Source: JACVRW01 sp963728155 (GTDB lineage Bacteria; Actinomycetota; Thermoleophilia; Solirubrobacterales; Thermoleophilaceae). Taken from it: a stretch of DNA of 64,000 nt. Under the pieces are notes generated by a model. That model was given only the letters and a program-made list of their open reading frames with translations, was not told the origin of the DNA and ran no database searches. Shown one piece after another: positions 41,926-51,204 of this stretch (positions within the stretch are counted from its first letter, which is position 1; every line of letters begins with the position of its first letter). Position numbers and translations under genes: made by a program. Location of the stretch: assembly GCA_963728155.1 (NCBI GenBank), contig CAVSJF010000007.1, positions 372,001-436,000 on the forward strand, given 5' to 3'.

Positions 41926-43311
41926 TCAGGCCTCCCGAGGCTGGGTCGAGGACATGGCTCGGCTTTCCTGCGTGAGCTCGTGCCCGATCAGCTCACCCGC
42001 ACGCTGCATGACCTCGATGAGCGCCGTGCCCTCAGCCAGCTTGCGATGGGCCTTCATGTCGCCATCGCGGTAGGCGTTCATGAAGCGCAGCTCGAAGGGA
42101 TCCATCCCGAGCTCGCGGGCGATGCGGTCCATCTGGGACTCGATCGCGAAGTCGGCGATCGTCACGCCGAAGCCGCGCATGGCGCTCGACGGTGTGCGGT
42201 TGGTGTAGACGCAGTGGCCGTCGACCCACACGTTGGGAATCGCGTACGGGCCCGGCATGTGGGCCGCCGCCTTGGTGGTGCCGTACGGGCTATGGCGTGA
42301 GTAGCCGCCCGCGTCCACGTAGAGCGTGACCTTGCGGGCCACGATCCGGCCGTCGGCCATCACCCCATCCTTGATGTAGATCCGCTCCGCGGCCCGGGGC
42401 GAGGACACCTGCATCTCCTCCGCGCGCCCGTAGACGTACTTGACCGGCTTGCCGGTGGCCATCGCGGCCACGCAGGCGATCGGCTCCACGATCACGTCGA
42501 CCTTGCCCCCAAAGCCACCGCCGACCGTGCCGCCGATCAGCTGCAGCTTGTTGAACGGCGTCTCGAGGATCAGGGCGGTGTTGTCGAGCGTGAAGAAGGC
42601 GGCCTGCGTGTCGGAATGGATGCGCAGCCGGCCGTCGGCCTGCGGCACGACGATGCAGCCGGTGGGCTCCGTGGGGGCGTGCTCGATCGGGGACGACTGG
42701 TAGCTCCACTCGAACACGTGATCGGCCTCCTCGAACGCGGGGTCGACGTCGCCGAACCGGATGCGCCGGCAGTGATGGCCCTCATAGACGAAGTAGTTGG
42801 TGCCGTGGGGCTTGATCACCGGCGCCCCTTCGGCGAGCGCCTCCTCCACGTCGAACACCGCGGGCAGGTCCTGGTACTCGACCTCGACCGCCGCGGCGCC
42901 GTCCCGGGCGGCGGCCTCGCTGGTGGCCACCACGGCGGCGATCTGCTCTCCCCTGTATAGGACCCGGTCCTCGGGCAGCACGGGCTCGTCGTTGGGCTCG
43001 ACTCCGATCAGCCGAAGGATCGTGTACCAGTTGGCCGGCACGTCCTCGTGGGTCAGGACCTTCACCACACCGGGGACCTCGAGTGCTCGCGACACGTCGA
43101 CGCGCTCGAGGAGCGCGTGGTCGCGCGTCGAGCGGTGCATCTTCAGATGAAGCAGGCCCGGCGGGTTGAGGTCCTCGAAGAACTCGCTGCGCCCGGTCAC
43201 GTGCCCCAGCCCGTCGGCGCGCTGAACGGGAGTGCCGATCACGGCGAAGTCGTCGTCCCCGTGCTCGTCCGCGAAGTAGGAGCGATCGATCTGCTCGTTC
43301 TGCCGGGCCAT
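41926..43311 (-). CDS. Xanthine dehydrogenase family, molybdopterin subunit, N-terminal half
   Basis: A 461-residue protein matching the first half of the Mo subunit. It has the usual GRSEFFEDLNPPGLLHLKMH and the glutamine/FAD-contact region YRGEQIAAVVATSEAAARDG, then the Mo-pyranopterin loop GGTVGGGFGGKVDVIVEPIA and RTPSSAMRGFGVTIADFAIE. It ends with TQPREA just before the second-half gene. The clean stop (TGA) and adjacent start (ATG) with full-length, conserved halves argue for a real split and not a frameshift. It directly follows the FeS gene. Confidence 0.92.
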   Translation of the reverse strand: MARQNEQIDRSYFADEHGDDDFAVIGTPVQRADGLGHVTGRSEFFEDLNPPGLLHLKMHRSTRDHALLERVDVSRALEVPGVVKVLTHEDVPANWYTILRLIGVEPNDEPVLPEDRVLYRGEQIAAVVATSEAAARDGAAAVEVEYQDLPAVFDVEEALAEGAPVIKPHGTNYFVYEGHHCRRIRFGDVDPAFEEADHVFEWSYQSSPIEHAPTEPTGCIVVPQADGRLRIHSDTQAAFFTLDNTALILETPFNKLQLIGGTVGGGFGGKVDVIVEPIACVAAMATGKPVKYVYGRAEEMQVSSPRAAERIYIKDGVMADGRIVARKVTLYVDAGGYSRHSPYGTTKAAAHMPGPYAIPNVWVDGHCVYTNRTPSSAMRGFGVTIADFAIESQMDRIARELGMDPFELRFMNAYRDGDMKAHRKLAEGTALIEVMQRAGELIGHELTQESRAMSSTQPREA

Positions 43312-43821
43312 CTAGGCGCCTCCCTCCCGGTAGCTCACGGCGCCTGTGGCGCGGGACCGCTCGGCTGCGTCGAGGATCGCGTTGATGATGGATTCATAGC
43401 CGGTGCAGCGGCACACGTTGCCGGAGATGGCGCGCACCACGTCTGCGCGGCTCGGATCCGGGTTCTCGCGCAGCAGCGCGAGCGCGGCCATGATCATCCC
43501 CGACGTGCAGAAGCCGCACTGCGTCGCGAACCCCTCGAGGAACGCGGCCTGCAGCTCATGGAGCGTCCCGTCGGGTTGCGCCAGCCCCTCGAGTGTCTCG
43601 ACGCTGGCGTCCTGGACGGTCTCCACGGGCACGAGGCACGTCATAACGGCGTCGCCGTCGAGCAGGCATGTGCAGCTGCCGCACGTGCCCTGCGAGCAGC
43701 CGCGCTTGGCCGCGGTGAGCTGGAGCGAGTCGCGCAGCGAGCTCAGCAGGGTGGTGCCGGGTGGGGCCAGGAACTCCTGGGCCTCGCCGTTCACGACGAG
43801 CTCGATCACGGTCGATGGCAT
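43312..43821 (-). CDS. (2Fe-2S)-binding subunit of the molybdenum hydroxylase
   Basis: A 169-residue XdhC/CoxS-type protein from ATG 43821 (GGGGAGG before it). The N-terminal plant-ferredoxin cluster is CSQGTCGSCTC...MTCL, and the C-terminal four-helix cluster is CGFCTSGM ... NVCRCTGY. These carry electrons from the Mo site to FAD. Sequence and length are typical. The stop is directly followed by the ATG of the Mo N-terminal-half gene. Confidence 0.95.
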   Translation of the reverse strand: MPSTVIELVVNGEAQEFLAPPGTTLLSSLRDSLQLTAAKRGCSQGTCGSCTCLLDGDAVMTCLVPVETVQDASVETLEGLAQPDGTLHELQAAFLEGFATQCGFCTSGMIMAALALLRENPDPSRADVVRAISGNVCRCTGYESIINAILDAAERSRATGAVSYREGGA

Positions 43822-43837
43822 CCGAGCCTCCCCTCGC

Positions 43838-44641
43838 TCACTCGCCCAGCAGGGCGCGGCGGAAGTGGACGGGTAGGACGCGGGCGCGATACCAGGCGCT
43901 CGCGTAGGCGTCGTCGAACGGCTGGGCATCTTGGAGCGCGGCCTCGGCGGCGGACTCGACGTAGGGCCGGTCGAGCGGCTTGCCGGTCAGCGCCGCCTCG
44001 GCCGACTTGGCCCGCACCGGGCGCGTGCCGGCGCCTCCCAGCGCGATGCGGGCGTGCGCCACCGACCCATCCTTCACGGCCACCACCGCGGCGATGGTCA
44101 CGATCGACGCCGAGTTCAGCGGGCGGCGCATCGCCTTGGTGTAGAACCAGTCGTCCTCGGCGGGCAGGTCGAAGGCGACCGCGGTCACGATCTCGCGGGG
44201 TCCGAGCCGCGCGCCCAGCACCTCCTCGATCCCGCGCTTTTCCGACTCGTCCGGACCCGAGATGTCCAGCTCGGCGTCGAGCGCGAGCAGTGCGACGGCC
44301 AGGTCGCCGTAGGGCTGCTCGACGAACAGGTTGCCCCCAACCGTCGCGAGATTGCGGATGGTCGGGGAGGCGATCGACTCGACGACCGGATGCAGAAGGG
44401 CGAGCCCCTCCTCGAGGCCGAGCTGGGTGAGCGTCGTCGCGGCGCCCACGACGGCGCGCCCGTCGTTGAGCTCGATGCCCTCCAATCCGGCCTTGCGGAG
44501 GCTCACAAGCCGCTCGGTGCCGGTCGACGTCGTCGTCATGGACGGCATCACCTGAGTGCCTCCGGCGATCACCACCGCGCCGTCGCCGAGCGAGGCGACC
44601 ACGTCTGCGGCGGAGTCCGGTAGCTCGACGGACGGTGCCAT
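43838..44641 (-). CDS. FAD-binding subunit of the molybdenum hydroxylase (XdhB/CoxM-like)
   Basis: A 267-residue FAD-binding domain 5 protein, with VVIAGGTQVMPSM as the pyrophosphate contact and IASPTIRNLATVGGNLFVEQ as the second FAD motif, plus EIVTAVAFDLPAEDDWFYTK and the C-terminal IALGGAGTRPVRAKSAEAAL. Order FAD, FeS, Mo (split), MoxR, VWA along the minus strand resembles CoxM/S/L-D-E clusters. The gap to the FeS gene is 16 bases. Confidence 0.93.
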   Translation of the reverse strand: MAPSVELPDSAADVVASLGDGAVVIAGGTQVMPSMTTTSTGTERLVSLRKAGLEGIELNDGRAVVGAATTLTQLGLEEGLALLHPVVESIASPTIRNLATVGGNLFVEQPYGDLAVALLALDAELDISGPDESEKRGIEEVLGARLGPREIVTAVAFDLPAEDDWFYTKAMRRPLNSASIVTIAAVVAVKDGSVAHARIALGGAGTRPVRAKSAEAALTGKPLDRPYVESAAEAALQDAQPFDDAYASAWYRARVLPVHFRRALLGE

Positions 44642-44644
44642 CGC

Positions 44645-44935
44645 TCAGGCCATCGGCTCGTAGAACTCCCGCCGGCGCTCCTCGAGACGCGGAATCGCAT
44701 CCCCGAAGCCGTCGCGCTTGAAGTGCTCGGTTTCCGTGTGCGCGGTGTAGGCGGCCTCGTCGGCGTACTGCTCGTAGATGTAGAAGACGTGGGGGTCCTC
44801 GGCGCTGCGGTGCGGCAGCCACATCACGACGCCGTCCTCGGCAAGGGTGGGCTCGCGCAGGCGTTCGAGCGCGGCGGCCACGGCGTCCGCCTCGCCCTCC
44901 TTGGCCGTCCAGGTCACGCTCACGACGTAGGCCAT
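44645..44935 (-). CDS. Antibiotic-biosynthesis-monooxygenase (ABM)-domain protein
   Basis: A 96-residue dimeric alpha/beta barrel: MAYVVSVTWTAKEGEADAVA, then EPTLAEDGVVMWLPHRSAED and FYIYEQYADEAAYTAHTETE, ending FKRDGFGDAIPRLEERR. This is the ABM fold of small cofactor-free quinol monooxygenases. It lies just upstream of the FAD subunit gene (3 bases) and may be cotranscribed, suggesting a role in oxidising the hydroxylase product. Confidence 0.9.
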   Translation of the reverse strand: MAYVVSVTWTAKEGEADAVAAALERLREPTLAEDGVVMWLPHRSAEDPHVFYIYEQYADEAAYTAHTETEHFKRDGFGDAIPRLEERRREFYEPMA

Positions 44936-44959
44936 GCAGTCTCCTCGTTGGGTGGTGGG

Positions 44960-45364
44960 TCAGCGCTCGACGTGGGTGTCCCCGCCGTCCGGACCGAGCA
45001 CGAGATCGCGGGACGGCTCGGGCACGTGGTCGAGTGGCACGGGCGCCAGCGCCTCGATGAAGACCACGCCGGAGGACGAGTGCAGCTCGTGCTCGAGGCC
45101 GCGGTTGACGACCACGGTGTCGCCGGCCCGCAGTGTGCGGGTCTCGTTCTCGATGGTCATGGTCACCTCGCCCTCGAGGATGAACATGACCTGCTCGGTG
45201 TGCTCGTGCGCGTGGCGAGACACCTGCTTGCCGGCCTCGTACTCGACCCGGCACAGCAGCACCTGCTCGCCTCCCACCGCGCGCAGATGCACACCGGGCA
45301 CGAACTCATGGGGCTCGATGTCCTCGAACGTGCCGAAGGGAGATGTCCTGCCGACCGTGCTCAC
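44960..45364 (-). CDS. Cupin-domain protein
   Basis: A 134-residue single-domain cupin from GTG 45364. The metal motif is SRHAHEHTEQVMFILEGEVT (with His and Glu ligands) followed by RAGDTVVVNRGLEHELHSSS (cupin 2, His). ATG is not available upstream. Cupins of this size may be dioxygenases, isomerases or ligand sensors; its role beside the ABM and hydroxylase genes is probably in aromatic or heterocyclic degradation. It converges on nothing; the divergent VOC gene starts at 45404. Confidence 0.9.
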   Translation of the reverse strand: MSTVGRTSPFGTFEDIEPHEFVPGVHLRAVGGEQVLLCRVEYEAGKQVSRHAHEHTEQVMFILEGEVTMTIENETRTLRAGDTVVVNRGLEHELHSSSGVVFIEALAPVPLDHVPEPSRDLVLGPDGGDTHVER

Positions 45365-45403
45365 GCGTGCGCATCGTAGCCGGAGCGTGAAAACATCACT
45401 TCC

Positions 45404-45790
45404 ATGACTCCATCGACGCCGCTGATCACCGGAACCGATTTCATCACCGTCGCTACGCGCGACTTCGATGCCGCCACAAGTTTCTACGGCGAGGTCCTCG
45501 GGCTGCCGCTGTCGAAGCGGTGGGGGGATATGCCGGCCGGCGAGTTCGAGACCGGCAACCTGACGATCGCGGTGATGCAGTCGGACGCCTTCGGGATCGA
45601 GTTCCGGGCCAACAATCACCCCATCGAGTTCCACGTGGACGACTTCGATGCCGCCCGGACGGAGCTCGAGTCGCGCGGCGTCGAGTTCAAGGGCGAGCCG
45701 CTCGACTCCGGCGTCTGCCACCAGGCCTTCTTCGAGGACCCGGACGGCAACGCGCTGGCCATCCACCATCGCTACGCGAAGGCCGACTGA
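45404..45790 (+). CDS. VOC family (glyoxalase-like) protein
   Basis: A 128-residue vicinal oxygen chelate protein with the two beta-alpha-beta-beta-beta halves: ITVATRDFDAATSFYGEVLG and HPIEFHVDDFDAARTELESR, ending QAFFEDPDGNALAIHHRYA with the family's F-xDPDGN motif. Metal ligands His/Glu appear at the expected positions. The substrate is not evident. It is divergent from the cupin gene and precedes the M20 peptidase gene by 17 bases. Confidence 0.92.
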   Translation: MTPSTPLITGTDFITVATRDFDAATSFYGEVLGLPLSKRWGDMPAGEFETGNLTIAVMQSDAFGIEFRANNHPIEFHVDDFDAARTELESRGVEFKGEPLDSGVCHQAFFEDPDGNALAIHHRYAKAD

Positions 45791-45807
45791 GCCGGAGAAG
45801 GTCCTCC

Positions 45808-46921
45808 ATGACCGCCGAGCAGCTCCTGGCGGCGCTGGTGTCGATCGATTCGGTGAATCCCGATCTCGTGCCCGGCGGCGCGGGCGAGGCCCAGATCGCC
45901 GCCTTCGTTGCGGAGTGGCTGCGCGAGGCCGGTCTCGAGGTGGAGGTGACGGAGGCTGCGCCCGGCCGTCCGAGCGTGGTGGGGGTGGCGCGCGGGCGCG
46001 GCGGGGGCGCCTCGCTCATGCTCAACGCGCACATGGACACGGTCGGGGTGGAGGGCATGGAGCGGCCCTTCGCGCCGAGGCGCGCGATGGGCGGCTCTAC
46101 GGCCGCGGTGCCTACGACATGAAGGCCGGCCTGAGCGCGTGCATGCTCGCGGCGCGACGCGGCTGGCCGAGGAGGAGCTCGCGGGCGACGTCGTGCTGGC
46201 CGCCGTGGCCGACGAGGAGCACGCCAGCCTCGGCATGCAGTCCGTGCTGAAGAGCCACACGGCGGACGCCGCCATCGTCACCGAGCCCACCGGGCTGGGC
46301 GTCTGCATCGCGCACAAGGGCTTCGTGTGGTCCGAGATCGAGATCGAGGGAAGGGCGGCGCACGGATCGCGCCCGGCCGAGGGCCGCGACGCGATCACCG
46401 CCATGGCGCCCGTGCTCACTCGCCTGGCCGAGCTGGAGGCGGCGCTGGACGCGTCGCCCGGACACCCGCTGACCGGGCCGGGATCCGTCCACGCGGGGCT
46501 GATCGAGGGTGGGCAGGAGATCTCCAGCTATCCCGCGCGGTGTGTGCTCGCGATCGAGCGCCGGACCGCGCCGGGCGAGAGCGCGGGCGCGTTTCGCGAG
46601 GAGTGCGAGGCGCTGATCGAGGGGGTCGAGGGTGCCGAGCTGCGCATGGGCCTGGTGCGTGACTCGTTCGAGGTCGAGCCCGATGCGGCGGTGGTGAGCG
46701 CGGTGAGCCGGGCGGCCCAGGCGGTCACCGGAGCCCCGGCCCGCGTGTACGGAGAGACCTACTGGATGGACGCGGCGTTCATCCAGGCGGCCGGTATTCC
46801 CACGGTCGTGTTCGGCCCCACGGGGGCCGGCGCCCACGCCGACGAGGAATGGGTCGATCTCGCGAGCGTGGAGGCGTGCACCGATGTGCTGGTGGCCGCC
46901 GCGCGCGAGCTGTGCGCCTGA
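45808..46921 (+). pseudogene. M20 family peptidase/deacylase (ArgE/DapE-like), frameshifted twice
   Basis: From ATG 45808 the first frame gives a normal M20 start: LLAALVSIDSVNPDLVPGGA and LMLNAHMDTVGVEGMERPFA (metal His and Asp). The next piece GRLYGRGAYDMKAGLSACML is in another frame (break near 46083). A third piece from about 46155 covers VVLAAVADEEHASLGMQSVL (catalytic and metal Glu) and runs in one frame to the end, including SSYPARCVLAIERRTAPGES and IPTVVFGPTGAGAHADEEWV. The composite is a complete roughly 370-residue enzyme, so the breaks look technical. It probably hydrolyses an N-acyl amino acid or peptide. Confidence 0.85.
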
Positions 46922-46941
46922 TCATGGGATAGTCCGCTGCC

Positions 46942-47187
46942 GTGCGCTCCGGCACCTGTCCCAAGTGTGGGTCCGACGAGATCCTGGAGGACGTGGGGGT
47001 GAACAGCCTCGGGGAGGGTGGGCCGGCGGGGCGGATCGCCTTTCGCCTGGAGGAGACGTCGGGTTTTCTGAAGAAGTCGACGCGGGTGGAGGCCAAGGCC
47101 TGGATCTGCGGCGCCTGCGGATACAGCGAGCTCTACGCCGCGGACCCGGCGAAGCTGGCCGAGCGCTGGCGTGAGGGTGACCGCTGA
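46942..47187 (+). CDS. Zinc-ribbon protein
   Basis: An 81-residue protein from GTG 46942 with two CxxC pairs at ends of a beta sheet: GTCPKCGSDEI near the N terminus and AWICGACGYSELYA near residue 57. The pattern C-x2-C ... C-x2-C, with about 45 residues between, makes a zinc ribbon. It could be a small RNA/DNA- or protein-binding factor. Its end overlaps the start of the P450 frame region only slightly. Confidence 0.75.
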   Translation: MRSGTCPKCGSDEILEDVGVNSLGEGGPAGRIAFRLEETSGFLKKSTRVEAKAWICGACGYSELYAADPAKLAERWREGDR

Positions 47188-47203
47188 TGCGATCATCCCG
47201 CCC

Positions 47204-48439
47204 ATGACCGTTCAGCGGAAGCCTCTCGAAGACATCCTGGTCACCGAACGCGAGTTCTGGCAGGACGGTCCGCCGCACGAGCTGTTTCGCGAGCTGCGGT
47301 CGGGGTGTCCGGTGCACTGGACCGAGAAGATCATCCGAGTATCCCGAGGAGGACGGCTACTGGTCGGTCACGCGCGCCGACGACGTGCACGAGGTCAGCC
47401 GCGACTGGCAGACCTACTCCTCCGAGCTCGGCGGCATCACCGCGCTGACCAACGCCATCCTTCCGCTCGAGCTCGTCCAGGCGATGTTCATCGGCATGGA
47501 CCCGCCCAAGCACGACCGCATCAAGGCGCTCTTCCAGCGTGGCTTCACTCCCAAGCGGATCGCCGAGCACGAGCCCGCCATCCGCGAGATCACCACCGGC
47601 GTGCTCGACCGCCTCGAGGGCCGCGAACGGTGCGACCTGGTCACCGACGTCGCCCAGCCGATCGTGTCCCGCGTGATCGGCTCGTTCATGGGGATCCCGC
47701 CGGAGGACGACGAGATCTGGGCGCGGCTGATGAACACCACGCTGGGCGCGGGCGACCCGGACATCAATCCGGAGGGCGCCGAGATCGTGATGCAGCGCGA
47801 CGTGCCCGAGATCTTCGAGCGCTGCGGGCGGCTCATGGACGCGCGCCGGGAGAATCCGACCGACGATCTCACGAGCGTCTTGGTCCACTGCGAGGTCGAC
47901 GGTCAGCGCCTCGAGGACCACGAGATCGTGATGGGCTTCTTCCTGCTCGTCGCGGCCGGCAACGACAGCACCAAGGCGACCTACTGCAGCGGCATGCGCG
48001 CGCTGATGGAGAACCCCGAGCAGCGCCGGATGCTGCTCGACGACCCCTCCCTCATCCCCGGCGCCGTCGAGGAGTCGTTGCGCATGTTCCCCGCCTTCGC
48101 CCACTTCCGGCGCACCGCCACGCGCGACACCGAGCTCGCCGGCTGCCGATACGCGAGGGCGAGAAGGTGGTGATGTGGTACGTCTCGTCCAACCGCGACG
48201 AGTCGCGCTTCGAGGATCCCGACCGCTTCGACATCACCCGCACCACCGAGCACCAGGCCTTCGGCGCCGGTGGGCGCCACTTCTGTCTGGGCACAGCGCT
48301 CGCCCGGCTCGAGCTGCGAGTCATGCTCGAGGAGACGCTGGCGCGCTATCCGGCGATGGAGATCGCGGGACGGCCCCTGTTCGCCGAGTCGCCCTTCGTC
48401 AACCAGCTCAAGACGCTGCCCGTCGAGCTCGCACCCTGA
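47204..48439 (+). pseudogene. Cytochrome P450 (CYP124/125/142-like), frameshifted twice
   Basis: The N-terminal frame from ATG 47204 (MTVQRKPLEDILVTEREFWQ) breaks near 47335; the next frame has EEDGYWSVTRADDVHEVSRD, IGMDPPKHDRIKALFQRGFT and the I-helix LLVAAGNDSTKATYCSGMRA, then breaks near 48150. The last frame has REGEKVVMWYVSSNRDESRF and the heme loop FGAGGRHFCLGTALARLELR, ending NQLKTLPVELAP. All P450 parts are there and net frame is restored, so sequence errors are likely. The late FVNQLKTLPV matches CYP124/125/142 families acting on sterols or branched lipids. Confidence 0.85.
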
Positions 48440-49201
48440 CGGCGCGGCACGGCATCTTCGTCGCTCCTTTCGAGGAGCTGTCAGAGCCGGCTCTGGTGGC
48501 CGAGCTCGCGGCCCGCACCGAGGAGCGCGGCTGGGACGGATTCTTCGTGTGGGACCACGTGGACTACATCGAGCCCGTCCGCGCGCTGGCCGACCCGTGG
48601 GTCACGCTCGCCGCGGTGGCGGCGGCCACCGAGCGGGTCACGATCGGCCCGCTCATCACGCCGCTGGCGCGTCGTCGGCCGCACCAGCTGGCGCGGGAGA
48701 CGGTCACGCTCGATCGCCTGAGCGGCGGCCGGCTGGTCCTCGGGGTGGGCCTCGGCAGCCCGCGCACCGGCGAGTTCGACCCCGGAGCGCTTCGGCGAGG
48801 AGGGCGACCCGCGCGCGCGAGCGCGACTGCTCGACGAAGGGCTCGACAGGCTCGCCGCCTACTGGGCCGGGGAGTTCGAGCCGCTTCCGGTGCAGCGCCC
48901 GCGCATCCCCGTCTGGGTGGCCGCCACGTGGCCCAACCGCCGGCCATTGCGCCGTGCCGCTCGCTGGGACGGCCTGTTCCCGGTTGAGCTACCGGGACCC
49001 GAGGCGCTGGCCGAGCTGCGCGCCGAGGTCGAGGCCATGCGCGAGGGCGACGGGCCGTTCGACTACGTGGTGACCAATCCGGCGGGCACCGATGCGGCCC
49101 CGTGGACCGAGGCGGGTGCCACGTGGTGCCTCACCGGCTTCGGGCGGCAGCCCACGCGCGTCGCGGTGGAGCAGGCGATCGACGCGGGGCCGATCTTCTA
49201 G
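48436..49201 (+). pseudogene. LLM class flavin/F420 oxidoreductase, frameshifted once; unusual start
   Basis: The first frame begins RHGIFVAPFEELSEPALVAE with no ATG or GTG at the expected place; a CTG at 48436-48438 overlaps the P450 stop (CTGA) and would be a non-standard start. Motifs include GWDGFFVWDHVDYIEPVRAL and VTLDRLSGGRLVLGVGLGSP. After a CCCC run at about 48785 the frame shifts to ERFGEEGDPRARARLLDEGL, then RIPVWVAATWPNRRPLRRAA, ending AIDAGPIF. It is a typical 255-residue luciferase-like enzyme. Both oddities could be sequence errors. Confidence 0.75.
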
Positions 49202-49211
49202 CCTCGATCCC

Positions 49212-49538
49212 ATGCCCGTCGTCGAGGGACTCGCCTTCCAGTACGCACTGCACGAGCTGCCGCTCGGGCGTCTTCCCTTCTACCGCTGGCGCTGGGAGCT
49301 GTGGCACGGCGCGCGCCTCGAGGCCGCCGGCTGGCGGGCGAGCCAGCGCGACGCGGTCCGCGCGCTGCGCCTGCACGGATCCCGCGTGGGCCACCGCCTG
49401 TTCGGGCTCACGCCGCCGGCCGAAGATGCCGAGTCCTTCACCGCCTTCCGCCCCGGGGCGTCGGTCCGGGTGAGCCACGGCGCGGTGGCCTTCGCGCTCG
49501 TGCCGGTGCACCTGGAGACGGCGGTCGTTCCGGTCTGA
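49212..49538 (+). CDS. Hypothetical protein
   Basis: A 108-residue protein starting at ATG 49212. The beginning ALHELPLGRLPFYRWRWELW is rich in aromatic and basic residues and is followed by RASQRDAVRALRLHGSRVGH and a Val-rich end VAFALVPVHLETAVVPV. I recognise no family. No membrane segment is clear. It is convergent with the 49591-50196 gene; a weak bidirectional hairpin lies between. Confidence 0.55.
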   Translation: MPVVEGLAFQYALHELPLGRLPFYRWRWELWHGARLEAAGWRASQRDAVRALRLHGSRVGHRLFGLTPPAEDAESFTAFRPGASVRVSHGAVAFALVPVHLETAVVPV

Positions 49539-49556
49539 TTGCGCCCGGCGCGGTGC

Positions 49557-49588
49557 GAGCGGCTCGCGCAGCGCACGCGGGGCCGCTC
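49557..49588. terminator. Possible bidirectional hairpin between convergent genes
   Basis: GAGCGGC (49557-49563) pairs with GCCGCTC (49582-49588), with partial pairing inward. It lies in the 52 bases separating the convergent genes, a natural terminator position. The loop is large, so it is only a candidate. Confidence 0.35.
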
Positions 49589-49590
49589 GT

Positions 49591-50196
49591 CTAGCGCTTG
49601 ATCAGCTGCCCCGCCAGCGTCTTGATCACCGCCGGGAGGTCGCTGCGCGACCGCTGATAGGCATCCTCGAGGCCGGAGGTTGCCTCGGGCCCGTGAACGC
49701 CGGAGCCGTGCCCTACCAGCAGGTGCTCGGGCTGGCGGCCCCGGATCGAGCCCGGCGGGGTCGCGCGCAGGAAGATGTGCATCCCCACGCGGGGCAAGCC
49801 CGCCCGTGTAGTGAAACGAGGTGCCCACCACCTCGGCCACCACGAGCGCACGCTGTTCGGGCCACCACAGCGAGGTCTCCTGCCAGCCAGGGAAGCGCAG
49901 CGCGGGAATGGCCTCGAACGGCGATCCCGGGATCGTGTCCGGCACCTTCACGTGCAGCACGCCCAGCCGCTCCGCCACCGCGGCACAGTCGCGGTTGTGG
50001 CGGTCGAGCAGCTGGAGCACCGCCGCGGGCTCGCCCAGGTCGCGGACGCGCTCGACCGCGCCCGCCGCATCGACCGGGTCGATCAGCCACACCGCCCGTT
50101 GGACACGAGGGCGTGAGAGGTCCGTGCGACCGGCTCGTCGATCACCCAGGAGAGGCCGAACGGGTACTCGTCCCACTTCTTGATCGTGGCCGCCAC
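49591..50196 (-). pseudogene. Degenerate MBL-fold-like protein, frameshifted twice
   Basis: From GTG 50196: KKWDEYPFGLSWVIDEPVAR and HALVSNGR, then a frame break near 50105. The next frame gives VWLIDPVDAAGAVERVRDLG, VLQLLDRHNRDCAAVAERLG and FPGWQETSLWWPEQRALVVA. After a second break near 49795 the end is VGMHIFLRATPPGSIRGRQP, LLVGHGSGVHG and VIKTLAGQLIKR. Strand order and HGSGVHG resemble a metallo-beta-lactamase fold, but the HxHxDH motif is replaced by DRHNRDC, so metal binding is probably lost. Function is unknown. The 3-base gap to the next gene suggests an operon. Confidence 0.6.
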
Positions 50197-50199
50197 GAC

Positions 50200-51180
50200 T
50201 CAGCCCACCCGGGCGCGGCGGTCGGCCACCAGCGGGCCCAGGGCTTCGCCGAGGAGGGCGACCGTCTCGAGATCGTGGGCGTCGGGCGTGTTGAAGATCA
50301 GGCCGTCCAGCCCGGCTGTCGAGCAGCTCGGTCGGCCTGCTCGGCCACCCCGTCCGTATCGCCCACGACGAGCGTGGCCAGCATCCGTTCGGACGCGCCG
50401 CGCTCGCGCAGGTGCTCGACCTTGCGCTCGGCCTCCTCGTGACTCTCCGCGATCACGACCGAGCCCAGCCGGGTCGTGGTGATCTCCGACGGGTCGCGCC
50501 CGAGGCGCTCGCAGTGACCCTCGAGCACGCCGATCAGGTGCCGCATCTGCTCCGCGTCGCCGAAGAAGTTCGACGCGTCGGCGTACTGGGCCACCATTCG
50601 CAGCGTCTTCTTCTCCCCGCTGCCCCCGATCATGATGGGGATGTCGCCGCGGATCGGGCGGGGGTTGTTCATCACGCCATGGACGCTGTGGTGCCGGCCC
50701 TCGACGGTCGACTGGTCCTGCGGTGAACATCCCGCGGAAGATCTGCAGGGCGTCCTCGAGGTGCTCGAAGCGCTCGCCCAATGACGGGAAGTCGTAGCCG
50801 TAGGCCCGGTGCTCGTCCTCGAACCACGCGGCCCCGACGCCGAGGATGGCCCGTCCGCCGGAGATCACGTCCAGCGTGGTGGTGATCTTGGCCAGTAGGG
50901 CCGGATTGCGATAGGTCACGCCGCCCACCAGCAGGCCCAGGTTGGCCTTCGTGGTGCGGGCGGCCAGCGCGGCGAGGATGGTGTTGCCCTCGAGCATCCA
51001 ATTCTCGGGCGGCCCCATGGGGGGAATCTGGTGCAGGTGGTCCATCACGAACAGCGAGTCGAAGCCCGAGGACTCAGCCGTGGTGGCGATGTCGCTGAGG
51101 TGCTCGAAGAGGTCCTCCTCGCTCACCCCCGGATAGTTGAAGTTGGGGATCTGTAGGCCGAGGCGGATCGGAGCGCGCAT
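50200..51180 (-). pseudogene. LLM class F420-dependent oxidoreductase, frameshifted twice
   Basis: From ATG 51180: APIRLGLQIPNFNYPGVSEE, FDSLFVMDHLHQIPPMGPPE and GRAILGVGAAWFEDEHRAYG. It breaks near 50715, continues in another frame with NNPRPIRGDIPIMIGGSGEK and DASNFFGDAEQMRHLIGVLE, and breaks again near 50330 before LDGLIFNTPDAHDLETVALL at the end. The composite is a full-length (about 326-residue) F420-dependent LLM enzyme. Net frame is zero, so sequencing error is plausible. It is probably cotranscribed with the gene at 49591. Confidence 0.8.
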
Positions 51181-51204
51181 GATCCCGGACAATAGGGCGC
51201 GGCC

